A stretch of DNA of 64,000 nucleotides from Collimonas fungivorans. Lineage in GTDB: Bacteria > Pseudomonadota > Gammaproteobacteria > Burkholderiales > Burkholderiaceae_D. Below are positions 1 to 7,883 of this stretch, piece after piece. Both the position numbers and the translations under genes were made by a program. The stretch is taken from the NCBI RefSeq assembly GCF_001584145.1, contig NZ_CP013232.1, positions 1,984,001 to 2,048,000 of the forward strand, written 5' to 3'. Positions within the stretch are counted from its first letter, which is position 1; every line of letters starts with the position of its first letter. The notes under the pieces were generated by a model that saw nothing but the letters and a program-made list of their open reading frames with translations, searched no databases and was not told where the DNA came from.

Positions 1-1
1 G

Positions 2-76
2 GGCGCCACCAGCTTCGGTTTGCCGCCGGTCCTGCATGAAGCCGCCGAACAACAACCACAGAAAGCCACGATATGA
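2..76 (+). CDS. 3' end of an upstream gene (partial)
   Basis: An open frame enters from the left edge and stops with TGA at 74-76. It overlaps the ATG of the KDPG aldolase gene by four bases (ATGA), the usual sign of translational coupling. Only 24 residues are visible, ending in QPQKATI. In this position an Entner-Doudoroff gene such as a 2-keto-3-deoxygluconate kinase or 6-phosphogluconate dehydratase would be expected, but the fragment is too short to decide. Confidence 0.5.
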   Translation, partial: GATSFGLPPVLHEAAEQQPQKATI

Positions 77-729
77 CATCCACAAACCTCCTTTACGGCA
101 ACCAGCTGCTGGACATCATGCGCGCATCGCCGGTGATCCCGGTGATTGCGATCGACGATATCGAGCATGCGGTGCCGCTGGCCAAGGCCCTGGTCGCAGG
201 CGGGATTCGCGTACTCGAAGTGACGCTGCGCACGGCGCATGGCTTGCCTGCCATCCGCGCCATCGCCGAGCAGGTGCCGGGCGCGATTGTCGGCGTCGGC
301 ACCTTGACCCAGGCTGACGAGTTTGTCGCCGCGCGCGACGCCGGCGCGGTGTTCGGCGTTTCTCCTGGCTTGACGCCAGCCTTGATCGCCGCCGCCAAAT
401 CCAGCGGCCTGCCGTTGTTGCCTGGTGTGATGACGCCGTCCGAAGTGATGGCGGCGCGCGAAGCCGGCTTCCGCCAGTTGAAGCTGTTCCCGGCAGTGCC
501 GGCGGGCGGCGTCGGCATGCTGAATGCGATTGCCGGTCCTTTAGGCGACGTCACGTTCTGCCCGACCGGCGGCATTTCGCTGGAAACTGCGCCGGATTTC
601 CTGGCCTGCAAGAACGTTGCCTGCGTCGGCGGCTCCTGGCTGACGCCGAAAGACCTGCTGAAGTCCGGCGATTGGGCGCGCATCACCGCGCTGGCGGCCG
701 CTGCCAGCAAGCTGCGCAAGGCGCTCTGA
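73..729 (+). CDS. eda: 2-dehydro-3-deoxy-phosphogluconate (KDPG) aldolase
   Basis: A 218-aa class I aldolase that splits KDPG into pyruvate and glyceraldehyde-3-phosphate, the last step of the Entner-Doudoroff pathway in the cytoplasm. The (beta/alpha)8 landmarks are present: VLEVTLRT with the general-base Glu49, GVSPGLTP, the Schiff-base Lys137 in RQLKLFPA, and the phosphate-binding FCPTGGI near residue 160. The length matches the family (about 210 aa). The gene overlaps an upstream frame by 4 bp, so it is the second or later gene of an operon, and it is followed by a strong hairpin. Confidence 0.95.
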   Translation: MTSTNLLYGNQLLDIMRASPVIPVIAIDDIEHAVPLAKALVAGGIRVLEVTLRTAHGLPAIRAIAEQVPGAIVGVGTLTQADEFVAARDAGAVFGVSPGLTPALIAAAKSSGLPLLPGVMTPSEVMAAREAGFRQLKLFPAVPAGGVGMLNAIAGPLGDVTFCPTGGISLETAPDFLACKNVACVGGSWLTPKDLLKSGDWARITALAAAASKLRKAL

Positions 730-743
730 TCTTTTCCCCTCCC

Positions 744-783
744 GCCGCTACAGCGATGGTTAACTAATCATCGCTGTAGCGGC
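744..783 (+). terminator. 15-bp perfect hairpin downstream of eda
   Basis: GCCGCTACAGCGATG at 744-758 is repeated as its exact complement at 769-783 with a 10-base loop. No T-run follows on either strand, so this is not a textbook intrinsic terminator. It may stabilise the eda mRNA end or act as a protein-binding palindrome. Confidence 0.5.
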
Positions 784-947
784 GACCGCTTGAATCCGCC
801 TAGTACTCCTTCTTTCTCCTGTTTTTCCTGATGCTGCGCCAATCCATGGCGGCAATCCGATCGCGCCCGCTGGTTATCGGCCAGTGCGTTTTCAGCGTAT
901 CGCCCGCCGGATGATATTCATTGTTATAAATTGAATTGTGTATATCG

Positions 948-1013
948 ATAGTATTTAACTATATTTCCCATTGGAAATTATCAATATGCAAAGATGTTTT
1001 GGAACTCCATAAT
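948..1013 (+). promoter_or_regulatory. Predicted OxyR site and promoter of the catalase gene
   Basis: ATAG-N7-CTAT lies at 948-962. After exactly seven bases a weaker second element follows at 970-984 (ATTG...TCAA). This reproduces the ATAG-N7-CTAT repeat spacing known for tetrameric OxyR. A CATAAT -10 candidate at 1008-1013 places the -35 directly after the site, as expected for OxyR activation. Regulation by OxyR is inferred, not shown. Confidence 0.45.
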
Positions 1014-1058
1014 TTATCGGCGTATCCCCGCACATGACAAAAACATTGAGGCCAAATC

Positions 1059-2600
1059 ATGAAGATATCCAGACAGTTCCCTCTCGCGCGCATCGCGGCA
1101 TTGGGCTTAGGCGCATTGCTGGCGTCCGGCGTCGGCGCCCAGACCATGACGCGTGACAACGGCTCGCCGGTCGGCGATAACCAGAATTCGCAAACCGCCG
1201 GTCCGAACGGCCCCGATGTACTGCAAGACACCCACCTGATTGAAAAGCTGCAGCGCTTCGACCGCGAACGGATTCCGGAACGTGTGGTCCATGCACGCGG
1301 CACCGGCGCTGCCGGCGAGTTTGTCTCTGCTGGCAACCTGTCCGGGTTGACGCGCGCCAGCGTGTTTGCCGCAGCCGGCAAGAAGACGCCCGTATTCGTG
1401 CGCTTCTCCACCGTGATCCATCCCAGCGGTTCACCTGAAACGCTGCGCGATCCGCGCGGCTTTGCCACCAAGTTCTACACCGACCAAGGCAACTGGGACC
1501 TGGTCGGCAATAACCTGCCGATCTTTTTCATCCGCGACGCCATCAAGTTTCCCGACATGATCCATTCGCTGAAACCGTCGCCGATCACCAATGCGCAGGA
1601 TCCGAACCGTTTCTTCGATTTTTTCAGCCACCAGCCGGAAAGCACTCATATGCTGACGCGGGTATATTCCGACCTCGGCATCCCGGCTTCTTACCGCATG
1701 ATGGACGGCAACGGCGTCCATGCATTCAAGATGGTCAACGCCCAGAATCAGGTCAGTTATGTGAAATTCCACTGGAAGAGCCAGCAAGGCATCAAGAACC
1801 TGACCCGCGCCGAAGCAGCCAAGGTGCAAGGCGAAGACTTCAATAACCTGACCGACGACCTCTACGGTGCGATCAAGCGCGGCGAATTTCCGAAATGGGA
1901 TTTGTACATACAGGTGGTGAAGCCTGAAGACCTGGGAAAATTTCCTTTCAATGCACTGGACGACACCAAGATCTGGCCTGGCATTGCCGAAACCAAGATC
2001 GGCACCATGACCTTGAACAAGGTGCCGGAGAACTTCTTCGAAACCACCGAATCGGTCGCCATGGCGCCGTCGCACCTGGTGCCAGGTATCGAGCCGTCGG
2101 AAGACCGCATGCTGCAAGGCCGCCTGTTCTCATATGCTGATACGCAGTTCCACCGCCTGGGCGCAAACAACCAGCATCTGCCGGTCAACCAGCCGCTGGC
2201 GAAGGTGAATAACTACAACTCCAACGGCGCCGGCACTGCCGTCAATCCGGCTGGAGACGTCAATTACCAGCCCTCGCGCCAGGCCGGCAGCTATGCCGAA
2301 GATGCGCAATACAAGGGGGTGCAGACACCTTTGAGCGGCACTACGCAACAGGCGCGTATCACTGTCACCGACAACTTCACCCAGGCCGGCGATTTCTATC
2401 GCTCATTGTCCAAACAGGAGCAGGAAAACCTGATCGGCAATCTGGCCAGCGACCTGGTCAAGGTCAGCAATCCTGAAATCAAGCAAATCATGCTCAGCCA
2501 TTTTTACAAGGCCGACGCCGACTACGGCACCCGCCTGACTGCCGCGGTAAAGGGCAACCTGGCTGATGTCCAGGCGCGGGCTAAAAAGCTCGAGGGTTAA
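1059..2600 (+). CDS. katB: Periplasmic heme catalase (KatB-like)
   Basis: A 513-aa monofunctional heme catalase degrading H2O2 to water and oxygen. An N-terminal signal peptide (about residues 1-27, ending in GVGAQ) implies periplasmic location, as in the 513-aa KatB of Pseudomonas. Visible landmarks are the distal His78 in ERVVHARG, the Asn151/152 in VGNNLPIFF, and the proximal heme ligand Tyr359 in RLFSYADTQ. The ATG follows a GAGG ribosome site. The gene stands alone, has an OxyR-like site upstream and ends at two hairpins, so it is probably a single-gene peroxide-inducible unit. Confidence 0.9.
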   Translation: MKISRQFPLARIAALGLGALLASGVGAQTMTRDNGSPVGDNQNSQTAGPNGPDVLQDTHLIEKLQRFDRERIPERVVHARGTGAAGEFVSAGNLSGLTRASVFAAAGKKTPVFVRFSTVIHPSGSPETLRDPRGFATKFYTDQGNWDLVGNNLPIFFIRDAIKFPDMIHSLKPSPITNAQDPNRFFDFFSHQPESTHMLTRVYSDLGIPASYRMMDGNGVHAFKMVNAQNQVSYVKFHWKSQQGIKNLTRAEAAKVQGEDFNNLTDDLYGAIKRGEFPKWDLYIQVVKPEDLGKFPFNALDDTKIWPGIAETKIGTMTLNKVPENFFETTESVAMAPSHLVPGIEPSEDRMLQGRLFSYADTQFHRLGANNQHLPVNQPLAKVNNYNSNGAGTAVNPAGDVNYQPSRQAGSYAEDAQYKGVQTPLSGTTQQARITVTDNFTQAGDFYRSLSKQEQENLIGNLASDLVKVSNPEIKQIMLSHFYKADADYGTRLTAAVKGNLADVQARAKKLEG

Positions 2601-2628
2601 TCCGCAGGTTTAACCCGCCTGGTGCACG

Positions 2629-2665
2629 ACCAGGGCGCCAGGTTGCTCCAGGCGCCTGGTTATTT
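2629..2665 (+). terminator. Terminator of the catalase gene
   Basis: ACCAGGGCGCC (2629-2639) pairs with GGCGCCTGGT (2651-2660) with one bulged G, followed by TATTT. A second perfect 12-bp hairpin (2673-2684 with 2693-2704) lies just behind it without a T-run. Confidence 0.6.
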
Positions 2666-2841
2666 CCCCCTCAAGACGCCGCCAGTTGGCCATGGCGGCG
2701 TCTTCGGCAAGCTGCATCCATCTTTTACTTCACTTGCTCTTTATTGTCATAAAAATCAGATTTTTCTGACATTCATTCCGTAAATCCTATGCTATCGTGG
2801 TCTTCAGACATTCGGGTAATAGCTTTTGCAAATCCCATTAC

Positions 2842-2914
2842 TGGACGTCATCAAGAAAATTGGCTATAATGGCAAACGCTCAACAATATGGTGCCGCCTC
2901 AACGGCACCTTTTT
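2842..2914 (+). promoter_or_regulatory. Promoter followed at once by an intrinsic terminator
   Basis: TGGACG (2842-2847), a 17-base spacer and a perfect TATAAT (2865-2870) form a strong sigma70 promoter. Starting about 2877, transcription would meet a GC hairpin, GGTGCCG/CGGCACC (2890-2896 with 2903-2909), followed by five Ts. Full termination would leave a transcript of only about 38 nt. The site lies about 310 bp before the osmoprotectant operon, so it could be an attenuated leader or a very small RNA. The rest of 2601-3226 holds no convincing gene. Confidence 0.45.
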
Positions 2915-3226
2915 GGGTTTCGTGACTCGCGTCAGCGGGTTGTCTCACGCTTCGGCTACGCCGGAGTTTCACCAAAGTCGGGGAATTCCTCGCATTCTTT
3001 GCCGCCCCATGCGGCAGTCGGCTTGTTCAATGTCCTCCCCGCGGGAAGACCGGACGAGATCATAAAAAATTGATTTGTATGTCGCGCTGACAGGTTTCGT
3101 GTCGTTTCGTGTTTCGCGGTCATGCAATACGCAGCGGAAAAGAAAAACCGTTTGCGCGCCCGCAGGCAAAAAAGCCGGCGTGCCGCACCACGAGTTTTCA
3201 GCCGCTGCCTATGCAAGGGAGTAAGC

Positions 3227-3943
3227 ATGACGAATCGCTATCGCAACGCCATGATCGGCGCCGCCGTCACATTGCTGGTGGTGGCTGCCATCGGCTGGTC
3301 GATCGGGCCCGCAGTGATCCATCAGTACCAGGGCGACCTGATTTATTACACCGGACGTCACCTGGTCCTGGTCGGCTGGTCGATGTCGCTGGCGCTGCTG
3401 TGCGGCATTCCGGCCGGCATCCTGCTCAGTCGTCCTTACTTTTCGCGCCATGCCGAAAAGTGGATGCAGATCTTCAATATCGGCAACACCATTCCCTCCA
3501 TGGCGGTGCTGGCGCTGGCGCTGGCCCTGTTCGGCATCGGCGACAAGCCGGCTATCCTCGCCTTGTGGCTGGCTTCGCTGCTGCCCATCGTGCGCAATAC
3601 CTATGAAGGCTTGAAGCAGGTTTCGCCGGCGATGAAAGAGGCGGCCAAGGGCATCGGCATGAAGCCGCTGCAAGTCTTGTTCCGGGTCGAGCTGCCGAAT
3701 GCCTTGCCGATCATCGTCGGCGGCATCCGCACCGCGCTGGCGATCAATGTCGGCACCGCGCCGCTGTCGATCCTGATCGGCGGCGAGAGCCTGGGCGGCC
3801 TGATTTTCCCTGGCATCTACCTGAACAACCACGGCCAGCTGCTGCTGGGCGCCACCGCCACTGCGGTGCTGGCGCTGATGCTGGATGCGATCGTCTCGCT
3901 GGGCAGCAATGCCTACCTGAGCAAGCGCGGTTTGCTGCGTTGA
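3227..3943 (+). CDS. Osmoprotectant ABC transporter, first permease
   Basis: A 238-aa inner-membrane permease of the OpuCB/YehY type for uptake of betaine-like compatible solutes. It has about six hydrophobic segments and the cytoplasmic EAA loop (EAAKGIGMKPLQ...), which contacts the ATPase. The reading frame is open further upstream, but the ATG at 3227 is chosen because it follows AAGGGAG at the right distance. It is the first of four genes (permease, binding protein, permease, ATPase) on one strand. Substrate identity is inferred from the family only. Confidence 0.85.
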   Translation: MTNRYRNAMIGAAVTLLVVAAIGWSIGPAVIHQYQGDLIYYTGRHLVLVGWSMSLALLCGIPAGILLSRPYFSRHAEKWMQIFNIGNTIPSMAVLALALALFGIGDKPAILALWLASLLPIVRNTYEGLKQVSPAMKEAAKGIGMKPLQVLFRVELPNALPIIVGGIRTALAINVGTAPLSILIGGESLGGLIFPGIYLNNHGQLLLGATATAVLALMLDAIVSLGSNAYLSKRGLLR

Positions 3944-3970
3944 TCGCCACCTATCTGACAAGGAAACAAA

Positions 3971-4879
3971 ATGCATAAATTCCGTATAACGGCGTTGCTG
4001 GCTTTCACGCTCAGCCTGTTCGGCACGGCGCCGGCCAGCGCGGCCGACCTGGTGGTCGGCGGCAAGAACTTCACCGAGCAGTTGATTCTGTCGTCCATGA
4101 CGCAGCAGTACCTGAACGCCAAAGGCTATGCGGTCGACCTGAAGAACGGCCTCGGCACCACCATCATGCGCCAGGCGCTGGAAAGCGGCCAGATCGATAT
4201 CGTCTGGGATTACACCGGCACTGCGCTGGTGGTGTACAACAAGATAGACGAGAAGCTGGACCGGGACCAGTCCTATCAGCGGGTCAAGGAACTGGATGCA
4301 TCGAGGAAGCTGATCTGGCTGCAGCCATCCGAGCTGAACAACACCTATGCATTGGCGGTGCCGCGGCAACGCGCCGAGGAAGAGGGCTTGAACACTATCG
4401 AAGACCTGGCGAACAAGATCAGGCAGGCGCGCCAGCAGGATCCCGAAAAAAAATATCTGATGGGGATGGATTTCGAATTCGCTTCGCGGCCCGATGGCCT
4501 TGAGCCGCTGCAGGCGCTGTACGGCTTCAGCCTTGACCGCAGCGAAGTGAAGCAGATGGATGCCGGCCTGGTATACACCGCCTTGCATAACGACCAGCTC
4601 AATGTCGGCCTGACCTATTCATCCGACGGCCGGGTGCAGGGCTTCAACCTCAAGCTGCTGGAGGATAACAAGGGCTTCTTCGCTTTTTACAGTGCGGTGC
4701 CGGTAGTGCGCAAAGAAATCCTGGACGCCAATCCCAAGCTTGCAGAACAGCTGAACGCGCTGTCGGCCAAGATCGATACCGCCAAGATGACCGAGATGAA
4801 TAAAAAAGTGGATATCGACCAGTTGCCGATAGCCCAGGTCGCCGCGGATTTCCTGCGCGCTGAAGGCTTGACGCAGTGA
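3971..4879 (+). CDS. Osmoprotectant ABC transporter, substrate-binding protein (OsmF/OpuCC-like)
   Basis: A 302-aa periplasmic binding protein. The signal peptide ends near ASAAD (about residues 1-24). The mature start, LVVGGKNFTEQ, and the segment WDYTGTALVVY are typical of the glycine betaine/choline-binding OpuAC-type fold, where aromatic residues cage the quaternary amine. The gene starts 27 bp after the first permease with AAGGA upstream, and the second permease follows after a 59-bp gap. Confidence 0.87.
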   Translation: MHKFRITALLAFTLSLFGTAPASAADLVVGGKNFTEQLILSSMTQQYLNAKGYAVDLKNGLGTTIMRQALESGQIDIVWDYTGTALVVYNKIDEKLDRDQSYQRVKELDASRKLIWLQPSELNNTYALAVPRQRAEEEGLNTIEDLANKIRQARQQDPEKKYLMGMDFEFASRPDGLEPLQALYGFSLDRSEVKQMDAGLVYTALHNDQLNVGLTYSSDGRVQGFNLKLLEDNKGFFAFYSAVPVVRKEILDANPKLAEQLNALSAKIDTAKMTEMNKKVDIDQLPIAQVAADFLRAEGLTQ

Positions 4880-4938
4880 ACGCGCAGTGAATGTGCAGTG
4901 AATGTTTAAAGCATTGAACGCTTAATTTAGGACGCCAT

Positions 4939-5592
4939 ATGAATTTTTTTGATTACCTGTTGAGCGCCTGGCCCGAAATCCTGCATCTGACGATCCAGCA
5001 CCTGATGCTGGTGGGGATAGCGGTTGGCCTGGCGATCCTGATCGGCGTGCCGCTCGGCATCGTCATGATTCGCCACCGCTGGCTGGCCAGCCCGATGATG
5101 GGCCTGGCGACAGTGATCCTGACCTTGCCCTCGATCGCCTTGTTCGGCTTGATGATCCCGCTGTTTTCCCGCTTCGGCCAGGGACTGGGGCCGCTGCCGG
5201 CGATCACCGCGGTATTCCTGTATTCCCTGTTGCCGATCATGCGCAACACCTACCTGGCGCTGGACGGCATCGACCACGGTATCAAGGAAGCCGGGATCGG
5301 CATCGGCATGACTTTCTGGCAGCGCCTGCGGCTGGTTGACTTGCCGTTGTCGGTGCCGGTCATCCTGGGCGGCGTCCGCACCGCCGTGGTCATGAACATC
5401 GGCGTGATGGCGGTGGCGGCGATCATCGGCGCCGGCGGCCTCGGCGTGCTGATCCTGCATGCCATCAGCCAGAGCAATATGCAAAAACTCGTAGTCGGCG
5501 CGGTATTGATCAGCGTACTCGCGATTGTCGCCGACATGCTGCTGCAAGTCCTGCAGCGGCTGCTTACACCGAAAGGAATGCAAAAATCATGA
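4939..5592 (+). CDS. Osmoprotectant ABC transporter, second permease
   Basis: A 217-aa inner-membrane permease of the OpuCB/YehW group. Six hydrophobic stretches are visible, with an EAA-type loop EAGIGIGMTFWQRL near residue 116. Its last four bases overlap the ATG of the ATPase gene, indicating coupled translation. Together with the first permease it probably forms a heterodimeric channel. Confidence 0.87.
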   Translation: MNFFDYLLSAWPEILHLTIQHLMLVGIAVGLAILIGVPLGIVMIRHRWLASPMMGLATVILTLPSIALFGLMIPLFSRFGQGLGPLPAITAVFLYSLLPIMRNTYLALDGIDHGIKEAGIGIGMTFWQRLRLVDLPLSVPVILGGVRTAVVMNIGVMAVAAIIGAGGLGVLILHAISQSNMQKLVVGAVLISVLAIVADMLLQVLQRLLTPKGMQKS

Positions 5593-6707
5593 TTCAACTC
5601 GACCAGCTCAGTAAAGTATTCACGCAAAATGACGGTAATCAGGTCAAGGCAGTGGACCAGGTTAACCTGACGGTTGCCGAAGGAGAGATCTGCGTATTTC
5701 TGGGGCCATCCGGCTGCGGCAAGAGCACTACCTTGAAAATGATCAACCGGCTGATCGCGCCGACTTCCGGCCGTGTACTGCTGGATGGCGAAGACACCAC
5801 CGGCCTGGACGAAGTCAGCCTGCGCCGGAAAATCGGCTACGTGATCCAGCAGGTGGGCTTGTTTCCCAACATGACCATCGAAGAAAACATCACCGTGGTG
5901 CCGCGCCTGCTCGGCTGGGACAAGAAGCGCTGCCACGAGCGCGCTACCGAACTGATGGCGATGGTGGCGCTCGATCCCAAGCGTTTCCTGAGCCGTTATC
6001 CGCGCGAGATGTCGGGCGGCCAACAGCAGCGCATCGGCGTGATCCGGGCGCTGGCGGCCGATCCTCCGGTATTGCTGATGGACGAGCCGTTCGGCGCGGT
6101 CGATCCGATCAACCGCGAATCGATCCAGAATGAATTCTTCCAGATGCAGCGCCAGCTGAACAAGACCGTGATCATGGTCAGCCACGACATCGACGAAGCC
6201 ATCAAGCTGGGCGACAAGATCGCGATTTTCCGGGCCGGCAAGCTGGTGCAGGTGGATCGCCCGGATACCCTGCTGGCGCGTCCCAAGGACGAGTTCGTCG
6301 GCTCCTTCGTCGGCCAGGATGCGACTTTGAAGCGGCTGTTGCTGGTGCGCGCCGGCGATGCCGCCGCCACTTCGGCGACGGTGCTGGAAGACGCCAGCAT
6401 GGCGACCGCCTATGGCGTGATGGACGATAACGATTACCGTTATGTCACTGTCACCAATGCCGCCAACCACGCGCTCGGCTACGTCGCCAGGCGCGACGCG
6501 CGCGGCGGGCAGGGCGCATGCATCGACAAGATGAAGCCGTTCACGGTCAGCGCCGCGCCGGACGAAAACCTGCGCGTGGTGCTGTCCAAGATGTACAAGC
6601 ACAGCACCAGCTGGATGCCGGTGATCGACCAGGACAACAGCTACCTGGGCGAGGTTACCCAGGACTCGATCGCCGATTACCTGAGTTCCGGCCGCACTCG
6701 CGCGTAG
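5589..6707 (+). CDS. Osmoprotectant ABC transporter, ATP-binding subunit
   Basis: A 372-aa ABC ATPase of the OpuCA/ProV/YehX group. It shows Walker A GPSGCGKST, the Q-loop VIQQVG, signature SGGQQQR, Walker B VLLMDEPFGAVDP and the switch His in VSHDIDEA. A C-terminal region of about 110 residues (about 265-372) contains a CBS-like segment, the part that senses ionic strength in relatives. The start overlaps the preceding permease by 4 bp. The stop codon TAG lies inside the left arm of an inverted repeat. Confidence 0.9.
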   Translation: MIQLDQLSKVFTQNDGNQVKAVDQVNLTVAEGEICVFLGPSGCGKSTTLKMINRLIAPTSGRVLLDGEDTTGLDEVSLRRKIGYVIQQVGLFPNMTIEENITVVPRLLGWDKKRCHERATELMAMVALDPKRFLSRYPREMSGGQQQRIGVIRALAADPPVLLMDEPFGAVDPINRESIQNEFFQMQRQLNKTVIMVSHDIDEAIKLGDKIAIFRAGKLVQVDRPDTLLARPKDEFVGSFVGQDATLKRLLLVRAGDAAATSATVLEDASMATAYGVMDDNDYRYVTVTNAANHALGYVARRDARGGQGACIDKMKPFTVSAAPDENLRVVLSKMYKHSTSWMPVIDQDNSYLGEVTQDSIADYLSSGRTRA

Positions 6708-6797
6708 GGTGGGCATGTAATGCCCACGCGTGACCTCTGATTCACCTGTGACGCTGGTGCCAGTAACGCGTGGGCAATAAAAACCTGCCCACCCTAC
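6704..6797. repeat. REP-like bimodular palindromic repeat
   Basis: GTAGGGTGGGCA (6704-6715) is exactly complementary to 6786-6797. Inside it TGCCCACGCGT (6721-6731) is complementary to 6766-6776. Each half also folds by itself (TGGGCAT/ATGCCCA on the left). The arrangement is that of paired REP elements and probably ends the transporter mRNA. A related shorter unit lies at 38803-38828. Confidence 0.65.
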
Positions 6798-6917
6798 AAA
6801 AATGTGAGGTTCCTGCTGCAGGCGAAGACCTGGCATACCATTTACAATGTGTGGTTTTGCCAGCCTCATTTCAAAACCCATGATCAGGTACCCAAGGTAT
6901 TCCCACGGAGCTAGCGC

Positions 6918-7778
6918 ATGACGGCTGGCGTGATTGCTTTGGTATTGTGCGCAGCCTTGCTGCACGCGTCCTGGAACGCCATGCTGAAAAGCAGCGGCGA
7001 CCGTTTATGGGCCATCACCCTGATGACCATCGGTTCCGCGCTGGCGTCTGTCCCCATCGTACTCTGGGCGCCGCTGCCGGCGCTTGCCAGCTGGCCTTAT
7101 ATCCTGATGTCGGTGGTCCTGCATGCCGGCTATAACCTGTTTTTGGTACGCGCTTACCGGGCTGGCGATTTCGGCCAGTCTTATCCGATTGCGCGCGGTT
7201 CCTCGCCATTGCTGGTTTCGCTTGGCGCGGCCTTGTTCGCCGGCGAACAGTTGGGAGTCCTGACGCTGGCCGGGGTGGTGCTGATCTCGGCCGGCATCAT
7301 CAGCCTGGCGCAAATCAAGTTCAGGCGCGGCAGCAGCGTGGCCGGCAGCCGCCAGTGGGATGCGCCGTTGTCGGCGTTTACCACCGGCGTTTTCATTGCC
7401 GGTTATACCATCGTCGATGGCCTCGGTTCGCGCCTGGCCGGCAGCGCCGCATCCTACGCCGGCTGGATGTTTCTCCTCGACGGCTTGCCCTTGCTGGTGA
7501 TTTACCTGTCGATGCACGGCAGCCTGAGGATTGCCTTGCGCGAGCGCGCAACCTGGAATGCGCTGGGCGGCGGCGCTATGTCGCTGCTGGCGTATGGCAT
7601 CGTGATCTGGGCGATCACGCTGGCGCCTATGGGGCCGGTTTCAGCCTTGCGCGAAACTTCCGTGCTGTTTGCAGCGCTGATCGCCCGCATGTTCCTGGGC
7701 GAGGCGCTGACCTTACGCCGGTTGCTGTCATGCGTGGTGATAGCGCTGGGCGCCGTGATGCTGGGGTGGTCGGCTTGA
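6918..7778 (+). CDS. DMT-superfamily (EamA) membrane transporter
   Basis: A 286-aa, very hydrophobic protein with about ten membrane segments in two homologous halves, as in EamA drug/metabolite transporters. Recognisable stretches include LLHASWNAMLK at the start and GPVSALRETSVLFAALI in the second half, the latter typical of the family. The substrate cannot be told. It converges on the rhlE gene and shares a bidirectional terminator with it. Confidence 0.85.
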   Translation: MTAGVIALVLCAALLHASWNAMLKSSGDRLWAITLMTIGSALASVPIVLWAPLPALASWPYILMSVVLHAGYNLFLVRAYRAGDFGQSYPIARGSSPLLVSLGAALFAGEQLGVLTLAGVVLISAGIISLAQIKFRRGSSVAGSRQWDAPLSAFTTGVFIAGYTIVDGLGSRLAGSAASYAGWMFLLDGLPLLVIYLSMHGSLRIALRERATWNALGGGAMSLLAYGIVIWAITLAPMGPVSALRETSVLFAALIARMFLGEALTLRRLLSCVVIALGAVMLGWSA

Positions 7779-7801
7779 ATTGACGCCGGCGACGAGCCAA
7801 T

Positions 7802-7836
7802 AAAAAAGGCCGCTGGAAATTTCCAGCGGCCTTTTT
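7802..7836. terminator. Bidirectional terminator between the EamA and rhlE genes
   Basis: A 24-base perfect palindrome (7808-7831, GGCCGCTGGAAA and its complement) is preceded by six As and followed by five Ts, so it can terminate both converging genes. Confidence 0.9.
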
Positions 7837-7883
7837 GTTTATTGCGGGGATTGCCAGGCAATCATCACGATCGCCATTGCTGC

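Noticed and set aside
2826-3073. Short plus-strand frames in the leader of the osmoprotectant operon
   Set aside because: No ribosome site and no similarity; they overlap the promoter-terminator structure.
5250-6965. 571-codon minus-strand open frame
   Set aside because: Antisense to the transporter ATPase and permease; no recognisable product.
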